64,000 nt of DNA from Malassezia japonica. Taxonomy: Eukaryota; Basidiomycota; Malasseziomycetes; Malasseziales; Malasseziaceae. Where the stretch lies: the NCBI RefSeq assembly GCF_029542785.1, contig NC_083375.1:620001-684000 (forward strand). The letters run 5' to 3'. Positions within the stretch are counted from its first letter, which is position 1. Every line of letters starts with the position of its first letter. Of this stretch, positions 16,182 to 26,878 are shown one piece after another. Made by a program: the position numbers and the translations under genes. The notes beneath the pieces were generated by a model. The model was not told the origin of the DNA. It saw only the letters and a list, made by a program, of their open reading frames with translations, and did not search any database.

Positions 16182-19100
16182 ATGAGTGAATCGCCCAAGC
16201 GCCCTGGGCTACGAAAACGGCCGCAAGGCTCGTTCTACTCGCAGTACTTTGCCGAAGGAGAGCTGAGCGAGGTGCGTTTTTTTTTTTGAACTGACGCAGG
16301 AGGACGATGAACCCCCTCGTGACGTGCACGAGCCGTCACCGCCCCGCGTGCGCCTCACGCGCAGCGGGCGGCGCTCGACAAGCTATGTAGAGCCGAGCTG
16401 GGATGACGACGAAGAGTCGCCTCCTCGCCGGCGTACACGCACCTCCGCCAAGGGCCTGCGGGGCTTTGTCGCGCCGGACGACGAGGACGAAGACGAAAAC
16501 GCGGACTATGGCGAGACGGTGCGCGCACGCCGCGCGGCGGAGCGCACACAGCGCCGCGAAAATCTAATGAGCCTCGCCGCGTCGCGGTCGGCACGCCGCC
16601 ACCGCGACTCGTCGGAGCCCGAGCTGATGCGCTCGAGCGCTCGCCTCGCCCAGCGCGAGCGCATGGCGTCCGAGGAACACTACTCGGAAGAGACGCCCTC
16701 CTCGGCAGAGAGCGAACACGAGCAGACGGGGCGTGCGTACAGCTTCCGCACGCGGAAAAAGATCAACTACTCCATGGTTGCGCCACCGCCCGAGCCGCCG
16801 CGCGACGGCTTTGGACGGCGTGTGCGCCGCGCGTCGCGCCCCTCGCGCGCGTACGAGCTGCCAGCCGCACCGCCGCACCAAGGCATCGGCCTGCCGAGCC
16901 TGCCGTACTCGTCGCTGCCGCGGGGGCGCCGGGGAAAAGAAGGATGGGATGCGCTGCCGCTGACCATGTCTGGCAAGGACTACGCCAGTGCGTTTGGCGA
17001 GGCGGACGACAGCTCGGACGACGAGCCGCCGCGCACGCTCGCTGCGCCAGTGACAGGTGGCAGCGCGCTCCTCGAAAACGGCCCTGCGCCGGCGCCGGCC
17101 GGCCTCGGGACTGCGACCGATGCGATGGGGCGCGTCAAGAGCGGCGGCGATCCGCTCGCGGACGTCGATCCTCTGGGAGTCGACATGCAGATCGACTTTG
17201 GGCACGTCGGCGGCCTCGAACACCACGTGCAGCAGCTCAAAGAGATGGTCTCCCTTCCGCTGCTGTACCCCGAGCTGTTCCAGCGCTTTGGCGTCACGCC
17301 GCCGCGTGGCGTGCTCTTCCACGGCCCCCCGGGAACAGGCAAGACGCTCGTCGCGCGTGCGCTTGCGGCAAGCTGCTCGACGTCCGGCCAGAAAATCAGC
17401 TTCTTTATGCGCAAAGGTGCCGACTGCCTGTCCAAGTGGGTTGGTGAGGCGGAGCGCCAGCTGCGTCTGCTCTTTGAAGAGGCCAAGAATGCACAGCCGA
17501 GCATCATCTTTTTCGACGAGATCGACGGCCTGGCGCCGGTGCGGTCGAGCAAGCAGGACCAGATCCACGCAAGCATCGTAAGCACGCTGCTTGCGCTTAT
17601 GGACGGCATGGACGGGCGTGGGCAAGTCGTCGTGATCGGCGCGACCAACCGCCCCGACTCGGTAGATCCCGCATTGCGGCGCCCCGGCCGCTTTGACCGC
17701 GAATTCTACTTTCCACTGCCGACCAAAGAGGCGCGCCTCAGCATCCTCTCGATCCACACGCGCAACTGGGAGCCCCCGATCACCGATGAGCTCAAAGAGG
17801 TGCTGGCCGGTGCGACGAACGGCTTTGGCGGTGCCGATCTTCGTGTACGTATTGTGACTGACGCAGGCATTGTGCACAGAGGCGACGCTCAACGCCATTC
17901 AGCGGCGCTATCCCCAGATTTATAGTTCGTCGGAGCGCCTGCTCCTCGACCCGGCGTCGGTCGAGGTGGGCGGCCGCGACTTTTTGCTTGCGCTCGAGAG
18001 TACGTCGCTAAGCTAACGCAGAAATGGTGCCGTCGTCTGCACGTTCTGCCAGCACCGCGGCCACGCCGCTGCCGGCGCACCTCGTGCCGCTGCTCGGCAG
18101 CGTCGTCGATGCGGCGCACAATGTATGCCGCCGCATCCTTCCCCAAAAGGACAAGCGCTCGGCGCTCGAAGAGGCGCTTTGGGAAGTCGACCCTACAGCG
18201 CTCGGCGCCATGCCCTCGATCGCTGCCGAGTCGCCGGCAGGTGCACTAGAGCGCGAGCTCCTGCAGCAATCGTTTGAAAAGGCGCGAGTGTACCGCCCTC
18301 GCCTCCTTCTCCATGGGCCGGCTGGCATGGGCCAGGCGACGGCTGCTGCCGCGCTGCTGCACCGCCTCGAAGGATACAACGTCCAGACGATTGCGGTTGC
18401 GTCGCTTTTGGGCGACAGCAGCCAGACGCCCGAGTCGTCGCTCGTGCAGCAGTTTAACGAGGCACGCCGCCTCAAGCCGAGCGTCCTGCTCGTGCCCGAG
18501 CTCGACCGCTGGCCCGTGCTTCTGTCCGAGAGTGTGCGCGAAGCGTTCTGTGCGCTGCTCGACACGCTCAAGCCCGAGGATCCCGTGATGCTGCTCGGCG
18601 TCGCGAGCGTGCCGTTTGACGAGCTCCCGAGCGAGATCCGCGCGTGGTTCGGCATCCTGCCGCTCCACCGCGTTGCGATTCCGACGCCGTCCGAGGACGC
18701 GCGCGCCGCGTACCTCGGCGACATTGCGCGCCAGGCCGCTCGGCCGCCGTCGCAGTTTGCCGACGGTCTGCCGCGGCGCAGGCGTGTGCTGGACGAGCTG
18801 CCAAAAGCACCGCCGCAGCCGCCGCGCCAGCCGACGCAGCTCGAGTTGAGCCAGCAGACGGAAAGCGACGCGCGGCTGCTCGAGCACCTCAAGTTCCGCC
18901 TCGGCCCTGTGCTTGCCGAGCTGCGCAAAAAGTTTAAAAAGTTTACGCGCGACGTCTGGGTACGTTGTTCCGCTGACACAGGACGAGTACAATCTTCGCG
19001 AGCTTATGGCGCAGTTTGACTGGCGCCGCGAAAAAGGCAAGGTGATTGTCACGCTGCGCTACGACAAGTCCGACCAGCTCGTCGGCGCGTCGTCCGACGA

Positions 19101-20214
19101 GGGTGAGAACGATGTGCCGGCGGACGTTGGCGGTAGCGACGAGGGCGCAGACGAGGACGCAGACGAGGACGCAGACGAGGACGCAGACGAGGACGCAGAC
19201 GAGGGTGCGGACGAGGATGCGGATGCCGGTGCGGACGAGGCCCCCGATGCAGCTATCGATGAGCCGGTGGTCGTGCCGGCAGACGCGCCGGCGGACGCGC
19301 TCGATGCGCCTGTCGAGGCGCCTGTCGCGGAACCTGCCGAATCCCACACGGCCGACACCGACATGGCGCCCGTGCACGAGGCGCCTGCCCCCACCGCTTC
19401 TGCCGAGGCGCCTCCTGCCGAGGCCAACGACGACTCACCGTATATCCTGCGCGACTTTACCATTTATACCATGACGTTGGAAAAGATGCAAAAGCGTCTG
19501 TACTACAACGGCTACCTTACGTGCGATGCGTTCATGGACGATATCAACAAGATCGTGTCGAATGCCGAGGAGGCACGCGAGGTCGATGCGGACCGCGTGT
19601 TCCGTGCACGCCAGATGCAGAACCTCGCGACGATCCTCCTAGACCAGTACATTGATGCGCCGTTCCGCGCCGAGTGCGAGCGCATGGCGCAGCGTGTACT
19701 TGCACGTGAAGAAGAGGCGAGGCGCACCGCCGAGCTCCAAAAGGCCGGCGAGGTGCACTCGCGGCGCCCCAATGGGCAGCGCTACAGTGCACGCAAGCAA
19801 GGCGAGGCGCCCGGCCCCAACGACCTCGTGGACGTCTCGACGATTGAGCGTGCACACAAACGCGTGCGCTCCACGTCTGCGCCTGCCGACGCACCCGACG
19901 AGCCGGAGGAAGAGGCGCCGAAGCGGCCGCGCACCGACGACGAGCCGGTGGCGGACGCGGTACCGCCCCCCGTCCCTCCGGCGGCGCCAGCGCTGCCTGA
20001 CATGTTGCTCTCCACCACGGCACAGGACGAGCTCGTGGCGATGCTTGTGCGTACTACGAATGGCTTTTCTATCGAGCAACTCGAGCAGACCCGCGCCGCG
20101 TGCTACGACGCGATCCTCGCCCACCGCACCGCGTGGGACCGCCAGCCGCTCCTCGCGGAGCTCCACACGGTTGCCCACGCGCTCCACGAAGCGGTGCACG
20201 GTCGTAGCGCATAG
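16182..20214 (+). CDS. YTA7: Tandem AAA ATPase with bromodomain-like region (Yta7/ATAD2/Abo1)
   Basis: A histone chaperone ATPase of 1,312 residues. Introns are at 16272-16299 (28 nt, with an 11-T tract), 17845-17866, 18000-18021 and 18960-18981 (22 nt each). The acidic/basic N-terminal region is followed by AAA1 with Walker A GPPGTGKTL near 371, Walker B IIFFDEIDG near 431 and arginine fingers in LRRPGRFDRE. AAA2 is degenerate: GPAGMGQAT replaces the Walker lysine and VPELD the Walker B acids, as usual in this family. The bromodomain-like part (MTLEKMQKRLYYNGYLT to FRAECERMAQ, about 1054-1140) is split from AAA2 by a long acidic linker. Splicing is essential to the model, since four introns link five frames. 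Confidence 0.92.
19142..19231 (+). repeat. YTA7: 12-bp tandem repeat coding an acidic linker in YTA7
   Basis: The unit GACGAGGACGCA recurs about seven times with small changes, giving a Asp-Glu-Asp-Ala chain. It lies in the disordered acidic linker before the bromodomain-like part. Such exact short units commonly change copy number by replication slippage. Confidence 0.85.
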
Positions 20215-20220
20215 CACGTG
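20215..20220. promoter_or_regulatory. CACGTG element upstream of the SIS1-type gene
   Basis: A palindromic CACGTG starts the base after the YTA7 stop codon, about 130 bp before the J-protein ATG. CACGTG is the core of Cbf1-type and other bHLH sites. Function is inferred from position only. Confidence 0.35.
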
Positions 20221-20349
20221 ACATGGAAGTGCGGCCGAAGGTTGTGGAAAGCGCGCGAGATCTCGCCGGGGCGGACATTGGCCCGACGTGGCACGGACTG
20301 GCGAATATAACCTCGCACTTGCCACCGACCCGCGACACGTTTCCGTATC

Positions 20350-20793
20350 ATGGGGAAGGACTACTACCAAATTTTGGGTGTGCCCAAGTCCGCCGATGAC
20401 GATGCAATTAAGAAAGGTACGTCCCAACGACTAACGCGTAGCATACAAAAAGGCGGCGCTGAAGTGGCACCCTGACCGTAACAAGGACAACGAGGCGACG
20501 GCCAAGAAGAAGTTCCAGGAAGTCGGCGAGGCTTTCGAGGTGCTTTCGGACAAGAACAAGCGTACCATCTATGACCAGTACGGTGAAGATGGCCTAAAGG
20601 GCGGCGGCCCGATGCCAGAGGACGCGGCTGGCGGTTTCCCTGGCGCCGGTATGGGCGGCGGTTTCCCTGGCGGCGGCGGCCGCACCTTCCACTTTACCTC
20701 GGGTGGCGGCGGCAATCCGTTTGGCGGAGCCGGTGGCTTCTCGCCATCTGACCCGAACGATATCTTTGCTCATATCTTTGGTGGTATGGGCGG

Positions 20794-20830
<37 letters not shown>

Positions 20831-20887
20831 CCCGGTATGGGCGGTATGCCCGGCGGCGGCCGCAGCAGCCGTGGTGGCCGCGGTGGT

Positions 20888-20921
<34 letters not shown>

Positions 20922-21553
20922 CCGATGACCTCGGCGGCATGTTTGGCGGCGGCTTTGGCGGCGCTGAGCCCGAGACCCACGAGAAGCCCGAAGATACCGA
21001 GTCGCCCCTCAAGCTCACGCTCGAGGAGCTCTACAAGGGCGCCACCAAGAAGCTCAAGATCGGCCGCAAGCTTGCGAGCGGCGGCAAGGAAGAAAAGGTC
21101 GTCACGATCGAAGTCAAGCCTGGCTGGAAGAAGGGTACCAAGGTGCGCTTTGCGGGTATGGGCAACGAAGTGAGCCCTGGCGTGTCGCACGACCTGGTGT
21201 TTGTCGTTGACGAGCGTCCGAATACCACGTTTACCCGCAACGGCGACGACCTGCGCATAGTCCAGCCGCTGAAGCTCGCCGACGCGCTGGACCCCCCGAA
21301 GCCCGGCTCGCCTGCCTCGCGCCGCAAGGTGACGACGCTCGACGGCCGTACGATCGACATTCCGCTGCCTTCGCCGGCCGCAGGCAAGACGACCATCACG
21401 CCCGGTCGGACGACGCGCCTCGCCGGCGAGGGTATGCCGATTTCCAAGGTCAAGGGCACGCGCAAGGGCGACCTCGTCGTGGAGTGGAACGTCGAGTTCC
21501 CCGACCGTCTTTCGGAGGCGCAGCGCAGCCAGGTTCGCGCCGCTCTGAGCTAA
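20350..21553 (+). CDS. SIS1: Type II (SIS1-like) Hsp40 co-chaperone
   Basis: Stimulates cytosolic Hsp70 and delivers substrates to it; 392 residues. A 25-nt intron (20417-20441, GTACGT...CTAACGCGTAG) splits the J domain between helices I and II. The J domain occupies residues 1-70 with the HPD motif in [10 protein letters not shown] Gly/Phe-rich segment and a long Gly/Met-rich segment follow, and then the two beta-barrel substrate-binding domains ([18 protein letters not shown], then [12 protein letters not shown]) and dimerisation end. There is no CxxCxGxG zinc finger, so it is type II rather than YDJ1. S. pombe psi1 and human DNAJB1 are the closest named types I recognise. Confidence 0.93.
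20785..20935 (+). repeat. SIS1: 9-bp GGCGGCATG repeats coding the Gly/Met region
   Basis: The unit GGCGGCATG (Gly-Gly-Met) and close variants recur in two blocks around 20789-20835 and 20886-20921. They encode the Gly/Met-rich linker of the J protein. Confidence 0.8.
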
Positions 21554-21601
21554 AGTTCAGAGTACTGTAATATATGTAGCATCTACCAGCATGACAACTA
21601 C

Positions 21602-22013
21602 TTAGATCAGGAGACGCTCGATCTGGATGAGTGAGTGGGTGACGTACCGCAAGCTTGATCGTCTGGATCTGGCTCTGGAGCTCGCGGGCCTCGTTCGTGG
21701 TCACGCTGCAGGCGACGACCGGGCGCGACACGCCACAGGCGCGGCCGAGGGCAATTTTCGAGGGGACGAAGACGTAGGGCACATTCTTGTCCTCGCACAG
21801 CAGGGGCAGGTGCAGCACGATCTCAATCGGCTCGACGTCCGCGGTCATCACGATGAACTCGCAGATACCACGGTTGAGCGTCTTGGTCGCCTCGTTCGCA
21901 CCCTTCTTCAGCTGCTTGTAGTGCGAAGCCTGCTGCACCAGATCAAGGATCTGGTTGGTAAGCGCAGCATCGGCGAGGGGGAAGGCCTTGGGGTTGACTT
22001 CGGACTCGGACAT
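21602..22013 (-). CDS. SNU13: U3/U4 snRNP 15.5K protein, L7Ae family
   Basis: Binds the kink-turn of U4 snRNA and of box C/D snoRNAs such as U3; 128 residues, the normal family length. It has the L7Ae/NHP2 core [12 protein letters not shown], then [20 protein letters not shown] and [16 protein letters not shown] 25-nt intron (21623-21647) joins to a seven-codon last exon that supplies the conserved C-terminus IERLLI. Without splicing the frame runs on into unrelated sequence. The gene is convergent with the SIS1-type gene and divergent from the arrestin gene. Confidence 0.95.
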
Positions 22014-22084
22014 CTTGACCTCACGACTTCGGATCACAGGTCGGTGGGACGAAAAAAGTCGCGCAGCGCTTTTTGTCCCGAGCG

Positions 22085-22090
22085 CACGTG
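22085..22090. promoter_or_regulatory. CACGTG element between SNU13 and the arrestin gene
   Basis: A CACGTG palindrome sits in the 127-bp divergent promoter, about 70 bp from the SNU13 start and 50 bp from the arrestin start. Possible bHLH site; unproven. Confidence 0.35.
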
Positions 22091-22140
22091 ATATGTGGAG
22101 GGCCTGTGCGCGGCGCTCGCATAGCCTAAAGGCGTACGCC

Positions 22141-24231
22141 ATGCCCGACGCGCCACCGCTGCAGGCGCCTTCCTGGGTGGCGACCATGCCATCGCATTTG
22201 GGGCCCGTGACCGGAGAGAAGCGATCTGGATCGGACGCGATCTTTGAAATCGCGCTCCAGGCCGACGCATCCTCGTTCCAGGCTGGGTACCTGGGCCTCG
22301 AGGGGTTCACTGCATGGATCGTGGGTGATGTCTTGGCAAAGCTCGATGAGGGCGCAAGCCAAAGAGGATATACAAAGTGTACTGTATCAATGCACGCCGT
22401 GGAGCGTGTTCTGGGCGAGGGGGGGCAGGCGATTGAACTCTACGCCGCTGAGCAATCCTTGTGGGAGGCCAACGCTCAGCACACACATGTGCCTGGCGCA
22501 TTGCCGTTCCGATTTGAACTAACGGATGACCTTCCGCAATGCATCCATGGAACCAATAGCGAACTTACCTACCACGTCGAAGCGCGACTCCATGCGACAC
22601 AGGGCGAGCCGCAAATCACCCGCATGCTCTTGCATCCCACTCGTTATACCCACCCAGGCCCAGACGCGCTCAAGCCGTTTGCATCGCCGGGATTTGAGCA
22701 TCGCGCACGCTGGCACTGGAACACGGTGACGCCCAACTCGCGCTACTCGCTTGCGCCACTGTATTGGTCCTTGCACCAGCCGGTTACCGCGCACTTTTGG
22801 CTGGACTGCTCCGTGATTCGCAGCTGCGAGCCGGCCGTGGTCCAGGTGCACGTTCCGCCCCCAGACCAGTCCTTGGTGTTGGACCGTGGGCTGAAACTAT
22901 CGAGCGTTGAGGCAGGGTTGGTCCGTGTGACACAGTCGCATCCGTCCGGCGAAATGTACTCGGACGACGATATTCTCGAGTACGTCCTCGCACTCCAGCG
23001 CGCACGCACGTCGGAGCAGCGCGATTCACTCTCGCACGATGCTGCATCTTCCTCGGCTTTTTCCACACACAAGCCCCACCGGCGCCACGCGCTCGTGGCG
23101 TTTTCCGGCAAGTCGTGCCGGTTTCACTCGCAGAAACCGATTCATCTGCAATTTGCATTGCGCTCAAATGCGCCGCCGACACCATCGGCACACCCTACGT
23201 TTGACCTCGGCACGACGCAGCATAGCCTCGGCGATGGGCAGTGTGAGTCCATCACGCAGGACACGACACTACACAATGTTCGGTTTGTTCTCTGCATCCG
23301 TATTCTTCTTCGTACCGCCACCGGCGAGCGCCAGGATATGTGCACCGGGCAGCTGATCAAGATCCTGCCCGCCCCGGCAGGGCCTGAGGCGGATGCGCCG
23401 GCCCTCCCGCCGCACTCGCAGGGACAGCCGAGCGACGCGCCTTCGAAGCAGTCCCCGTCGAAGCACGGCAAGGCGCCACACAGCAGCGATGACATTCCTG
23501 CGCTCTTTACGAACCAGCCCGAGTACGATGGGTACGACGACGCGAGCCAAATGGACCATGCGATGCGTGCAATGGCGCTCTCGACACCCGCACAGCCGGG
23601 CGCCTATGCTCAAACCATTATACGCGACCCGGCGCACGTCCAGTTCTCTACCACCGAGACGAACGAGCCACCGCCGAGTATGCATGAACATGTGAACGAT
23701 ACTCGCCTCCCTGATGCCCTGCGTTCGAACCCGTCATATGCGGCACAGTTGGCCAATATACCAAGCACGGAACGCGCACCATCCACCTACGATGCGGTCG
23801 TCGACCTTGCGCACGACCACTCGCCGCCAGCAGAAGAGCTTCCCAACTTTGAAGAAGTGTCGCAGCAACCCTCGGGTATACTCGCACCGCCGATCTGCTA
23901 CACTCTCCCTATGGATTCACAGCCGTTCCGCGACTGGCCTGCCGGTGAACCTCCTCTGTCCTTCTCGGGAACGTGTGCCGAGCCCAGCGAAGCGAGGACC
24001 GACGCGCTGCCCCCGTCGTACGCCGACTCGGCCCCGGGCTCAGACGCAGGCGCACCGACCGCACCGCCGTCCGAGTCGGGCGACGCGCATCCTCCCGCCT
24101 ACTTCCAGGCGCACGAGCGAGGACGCACACGTGCCGCGTCGCCACCGTCCGAGCATAGCAGTCGCGATGCGAGCACGTCGGCACGCGGCGATGGCGCCAC
24201 TACCATCTTCCCGCCGCTGTATGAAGCATAG
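22141..24231 (+). CDS. Alpha-arrestin-like Rsp5 adaptor
   Basis: A single-exon protein of 696 residues. The N-terminal half has arrestin-fold features: [17 protein letters not shown] and [10 protein letters not shown] in the N-lobe and a C-lobe around [20 protein letters not shown]. The C-terminal half is disordered and carries PY motifs: PPSY, PPAY and PPLY (the last three residues before the end are YEA), with PPICY as a variant. PPxY motifs bind WW domains of Rsp5/NEDD4 ligases, so the likely job is to direct ubiquitination and endocytosis of membrane transporters. The ATG at 22141 follows the divergent promoter; the open frame further upstream overlaps SNU13. Which ART subfamily it belongs to is unclear. 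Confidence 0.8.
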   Translation: MPDAPPLQAPSWVATMPSHLGPVTGEKRSGSDAIFEIALQADASSFQAGYLGLEGFTAWIVGDVLAKLDEGASQRGYTKCTVSMHAVERVLGEGGQAIELYAAEQSLWEANAQHTHVPGALPFRFELTDDLPQCIHGTNSELTYHVEARLHATQGEPQITRMLLHPTRYTHPGPDALKPFASPGFEHRARWHWNTVTPNSRYSLAPLYWSLHQPVTAHFWLDCSVIRSCEPAVVQVHVPPPDQSLVLDRGLKLSSVEAGLVRVTQSHPSGEMYSDDDILEYVLALQRARTSEQRDSLSHDAASSSAFSTHKPHRRHALVAFSGKSCRFHSQKPIHLQFALRSNAPPTPSAHPTFDLGTTQHSLGDGQCESITQDTTLHNVRFVLCIRILLRTATGERQDMCTGQLIKILPAPAGPEADAPALPPHSQGQPSDAPSKQSPSKHGKAPHSSDDIPALFTNQPEYDGYDDASQMDHAMRAMALSTPAQPGAYAQTIIRDPAHVQFSTTETNEPPPSMHEHVNDTRLPDALRSNPSYAAQLANIPSTERAPSTYDAVVDLAHDHSPPAEELPNFEEVSQQPSGILAPPICYTLPMDSQPFRDWPAGEPPLSFSGTCAEPSEARTDALPPSYADSAPGSDAGAPTAPPSESGDAHPPAYFQAHERGRTRAASPPSEHSSRDASTSARGDGATTIFPPLYEA

Positions 24232-24262
24232 TGGTAATTAACAGTGTACATAAGCCATAATT

Positions 24263-26554
24263 CTAGCTTAGCTCGCGATCCAGCAGGCGCCGGAGCGTCG
24301 AGTCCCTCCACCATTCGTTCTGCTCCTCGAGTACGCGAAAGAGGGCGGACTCCCCGATACAGTACTGCGCGTAGATGCGGTCTTTTGGCGGCGATGTGTC
24401 GCCTTCCATCGGCGTGTCTCTGCGCCAGACGTGCAGCGCGCCCGCGTTTGTGCCGTGGAGGATGCTCAGCAAAGCGCCGCGGTCGTGCTCGTACAGGCGC
24501 GGCTCGAGCAGCTGGATGAGCGCGAGGGCGATGCGGAAAATCACCGCACCCGTCTCGTCCAGAAGGATAATGTCCCAGAGCCGCGCGACCGTGTCGACGT
24601 CGAGCCACGGCACGAATAGTGTGCGGATCCACGCACGCAAGTAGTCGCTTGTCCGCACACCCGACTTGTGCAGGTTGGCATACACGCTCGGGAGCTGCTC
24701 GGCCATGAGCGTATTAAACACGCGCTCGTAGCCTTGTAGCTCGACGGACGCGGGCTGGTTGCATTGCGACACGTTATGGTTCTCACCCGGGCCTCGCTCG
24801 AGTTGGTATAGGGTGTGCAGCCAGCTTTTCGATGCGATAATGTTCATCATCGCGAGGAAAGCGCGAGGCGCGGGCATATTAATGAGCAGCATCGCCGCGA
24901 GGCTCGCCGTGCCAGGGACGTAGAGAGCAAAGTTTGGGTGCAGCATCGACATGTCCATTGCCTCTGCATGTGTGCGTTGGCACGCTTCATCCGCACGTAC
25001 ATAGACATGCGCGTAGAGGACATCATGCAGGTCCTGCCACATGGGCGCGTTGGGGTGGTCAAAGAGGCGCAGGCTCGGTAGCGTCTGCCGCATATCGGCG
25101 TCGACCGCATCGCGCAGCTGATCGGGCACCATGCCATCATCGAGTGCGCGCTGCGCCGCTTTCGATGCACGTTCAAAGAGGTCGTGAGGTAGCATGAGGT
25201 TGTTGCCGCACGCGCGTGCCCACAGCGGGGCACGGAGCGGCTGGGGCACGCCTTGCCACCAAATGTCCCGGTAGCGCTGTTCCTGCCGGGCACGCGTCCA
25301 GCACGGCAGGATCTCCTCGTTCCAAATACGTCGCGTACTCGCCTCTTCCTCGCGAGACTTGTGCTCATTGGCAGCACGCTCTTCCTGCCGCTTGCGCTCG
25401 GTGAGCTTCGACTCTTTCATCATCGCGGTAAAGGCAGCAAGGTGACGTGCCTCTTCCTTGCGCGACTTGGGCGGCAGGTGCGGCATGCGCGTGAGGTTGG
25501 TATGCGTGCCGCTCATCGAGCGCCTCGGCTCGTCAGAGGACGGGGGTGACGCGTCTTTGGGCGGGGGAGGCGGCGCCTTGTCGCTTGCTTTTGGCGTGTC
25601 AAAGTTGGTATCCGGCGAGGTCGCCACCGGCGTCAACTGCTCGGTGGGGCTCGGAATCGAGTCGACCGGCAGCTGCGCCTGCTCAATACGGGCCGGACGC
25701 TTGGCGCCTGGCGAGGATGCCGCGCCGAATGAGTCCGACGACGTGTCCATCGACGTAGTATTCTCCGACGAGCGATTGCGCGCAGCATCCGTATTAATCA
25801 TGAGCCCGTGCGCGGCGCGCGCCAGCGCAGTGTCGCTTTGGGCGTAGTTGGGGCGCTGCTTCAGTCGGTTGAGCGCATGGTCCAGCTGCACGTCGCGCAT
25901 CGAGCGCTGCGAGCCGCCTGTGCCGACTAAGGGCGACAGACCGGGCTTCGGTGACCGCACGATATACAGCTCGCCGTTGTCGTCTTCCACAGTCATCGAT
26001 ACGCCAGGCTCCATCGTGTGATCGAACCGCACGCCCTTTTGCTCGGGCAGCTGGGGCTCGACCTGTGCCAAGCGCAAGAGACTCGGCCGCCCCGGCTGCT
26101 CCATGCGGCTCCGGTAGCGCCCCTTTGCCTTGCGCCCTACCGGTGTGGAAGACAGTCCAGGCTCCAAGACACCATGGTGCCGATGCGCAGCGGGCCCCTC
26201 TGGATCCGGCGTTGCGCGACCGTGATCAAACGATACAGCGGGTGACACATCAGACTGTGAGTCGTCTCCATCCGAGGTATTGTGCGAGTCTGGCACGCTA
26301 TGCCGCCGGCGCCGCGGCTCGCTTTCCATGCCATAGTGAAAGTCGGTGTCCGGCTGGTCGGCTTGCTCGCTGAGCGCGACTTGAGAGCGGAACCAGCGCG
26401 CGCCTCGCTTGTAGCTTGCATGCAAGGATCCGAGATCGGCTGTCGATGCGTTGCGAGGTGGTGTGCTCTCCTTGTCGAGTGACACGTCGACAAAGCTCGA
26501 GTCTGACGCAGGGTTCTCTCCAGCCGCCTTGGCCGGCCCATTTTTTTCAACCAT
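24263..26554 (-). CDS. TBC-domain protein (Rab GAP family, TBC1D12/14-like)
   Basis: A 763-residue single-exon protein. Residues 1 to about 370 are disordered and Ser/Pro-rich. A coiled-coil Lys/Glu region precedes the TBC domain, which starts at IWWQGVPQPLRAPLWARACGNN (near 430), similar to the TBC1D12/14 group. The arginine-finger motif is present (VDADMRQTLPSL near 486). The glutamine-finger motif, normally YCQG or YVQG, reads YVPG (near 545), so the catalytic Gln is replaced by Pro. It may be a weak or non-catalytic GAP or a Rab-binding scaffold. The start at 26554 is the first ATG; an open TTG codon lies two codons upstream. It ends 31 bp from the convergent arrestin gene. Confidence 0.85.
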   Translation of the reverse strand: MVEKNGPAKAAGENPASDSSFVDVSLDKESTPPRNASTADLGSLHASYKRGARWFRSQVALSEQADQPDTDFHYGMESEPRRRRHSVPDSHNTSDGDDSQSDVSPAVSFDHGRATPDPEGPAAHRHHGVLEPGLSSTPVGRKAKGRYRSRMEQPGRPSLLRLAQVEPQLPEQKGVRFDHTMEPGVSMTVEDDNGELYIVRSPKPGLSPLVGTGGSQRSMRDVQLDHALNRLKQRPNYAQSDTALARAAHGLMINTDAARNRSSENTTSMDTSSDSFGAASSPGAKRPARIEQAQLPVDSIPSPTEQLTPVATSPDTNFDTPKASDKAPPPPPKDASPPSSDEPRRSMSGTHTNLTRMPHLPPKSRKEEARHLAAFTAMMKESKLTERKRQEERAANEHKSREEEASTRRIWNEEILPCWTRARQEQRYRDIWWQGVPQPLRAPLWARACGNNLMLPHDLFERASKAAQRALDDGMVPDQLRDAVDADMRQTLPSLRLFDHPNAPMWQDLHDVLYAHVYVRADEACQRTHAEAMDMSMLHPNFALYVPGTASLAAMLLINMPAPRAFLAMMNIIASKSWLHTLYQLERGPGENHNVSQCNQPASVELQGYERVFNTLMAEQLPSVYANLHKSGVRTSDYLRAWIRTLFVPWLDVDTVARLWDIILLDETGAVIFRIALALIQLLEPRLYEHDRGALLSILHGTNAGALHVWRRDTPMEGDTSPPKDRIYAQYCIGESALFRVLEEQNEWWRDSTLRRLLDRELS

Positions 26555-26878
26555 TCGCAATCACGTTCTTCCTAATGGCTCACTCAATCAATTGCACATG
26601 AAATACAACGAGTGAGGCTCTGATTTGAGCAGACGGCGTCAGTTCGTTCGGCCACGGACCAAGCGTGCCAAGGGCTTCCCCACCGACCGATGCATCGCAT
26701 TGCAATCAACTTATGTCAGCATGCATATAACGGACTTCCGGCGCGATGCGGATTCGAACGGATGCGAGACTACAGAGTACTGGAATTTACAGACAGGAGA
26801 AACGCCTGGTGTTGCCAGAACACACTACCTGCTATGGTGAAGCGTGTCTGAACATGATTAGAGTCCCATTAGCTTCAC
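26555..26878. other. Intergenic spacer between the TBC gene and the Sec14-like gene
   Basis: A 324-bp gap between two minus-strand genes, less GC-rich than its flanks. It contains a tRNA B-box-like GTTCGAATCC on the minus strand (26750-26759), but the flanking bases do not form T or acceptor stems. I see no coding frame with support. Confidence 0.6.

Noticed and set aside
16272..16299. Poly-T run as a sequencing artefact causing a frameshift in YTA7
   Set aside because: The T run is inside a well-formed 28-nt intron (GTGCGT...CTGACGCAG), so the frame change is explained by splicing.
19142..19231. 12-bp repeats as a CRISPR-like or regulatory array
   Set aside because: Units are directly tandem without spacers and encode an acidic linker in frame within YTA7.
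21450..21602. Long C-terminal extension of SNU13 read through toward the J-protein gene
   Set aside because: A 25-nt intron and a short last exon give the family's normal C-terminus; the read-through frame is unlike any L7Ae protein.
26740..26830. Possible tRNA on the minus strand (B-box-like GTTCGAATCC, with an A-box-like TGGCAACACCAGG upstream)
   Set aside because: The bases around the TTCGAAT loop pair only at two of five T-stem positions, and no acceptor stem can be formed at the right distance.
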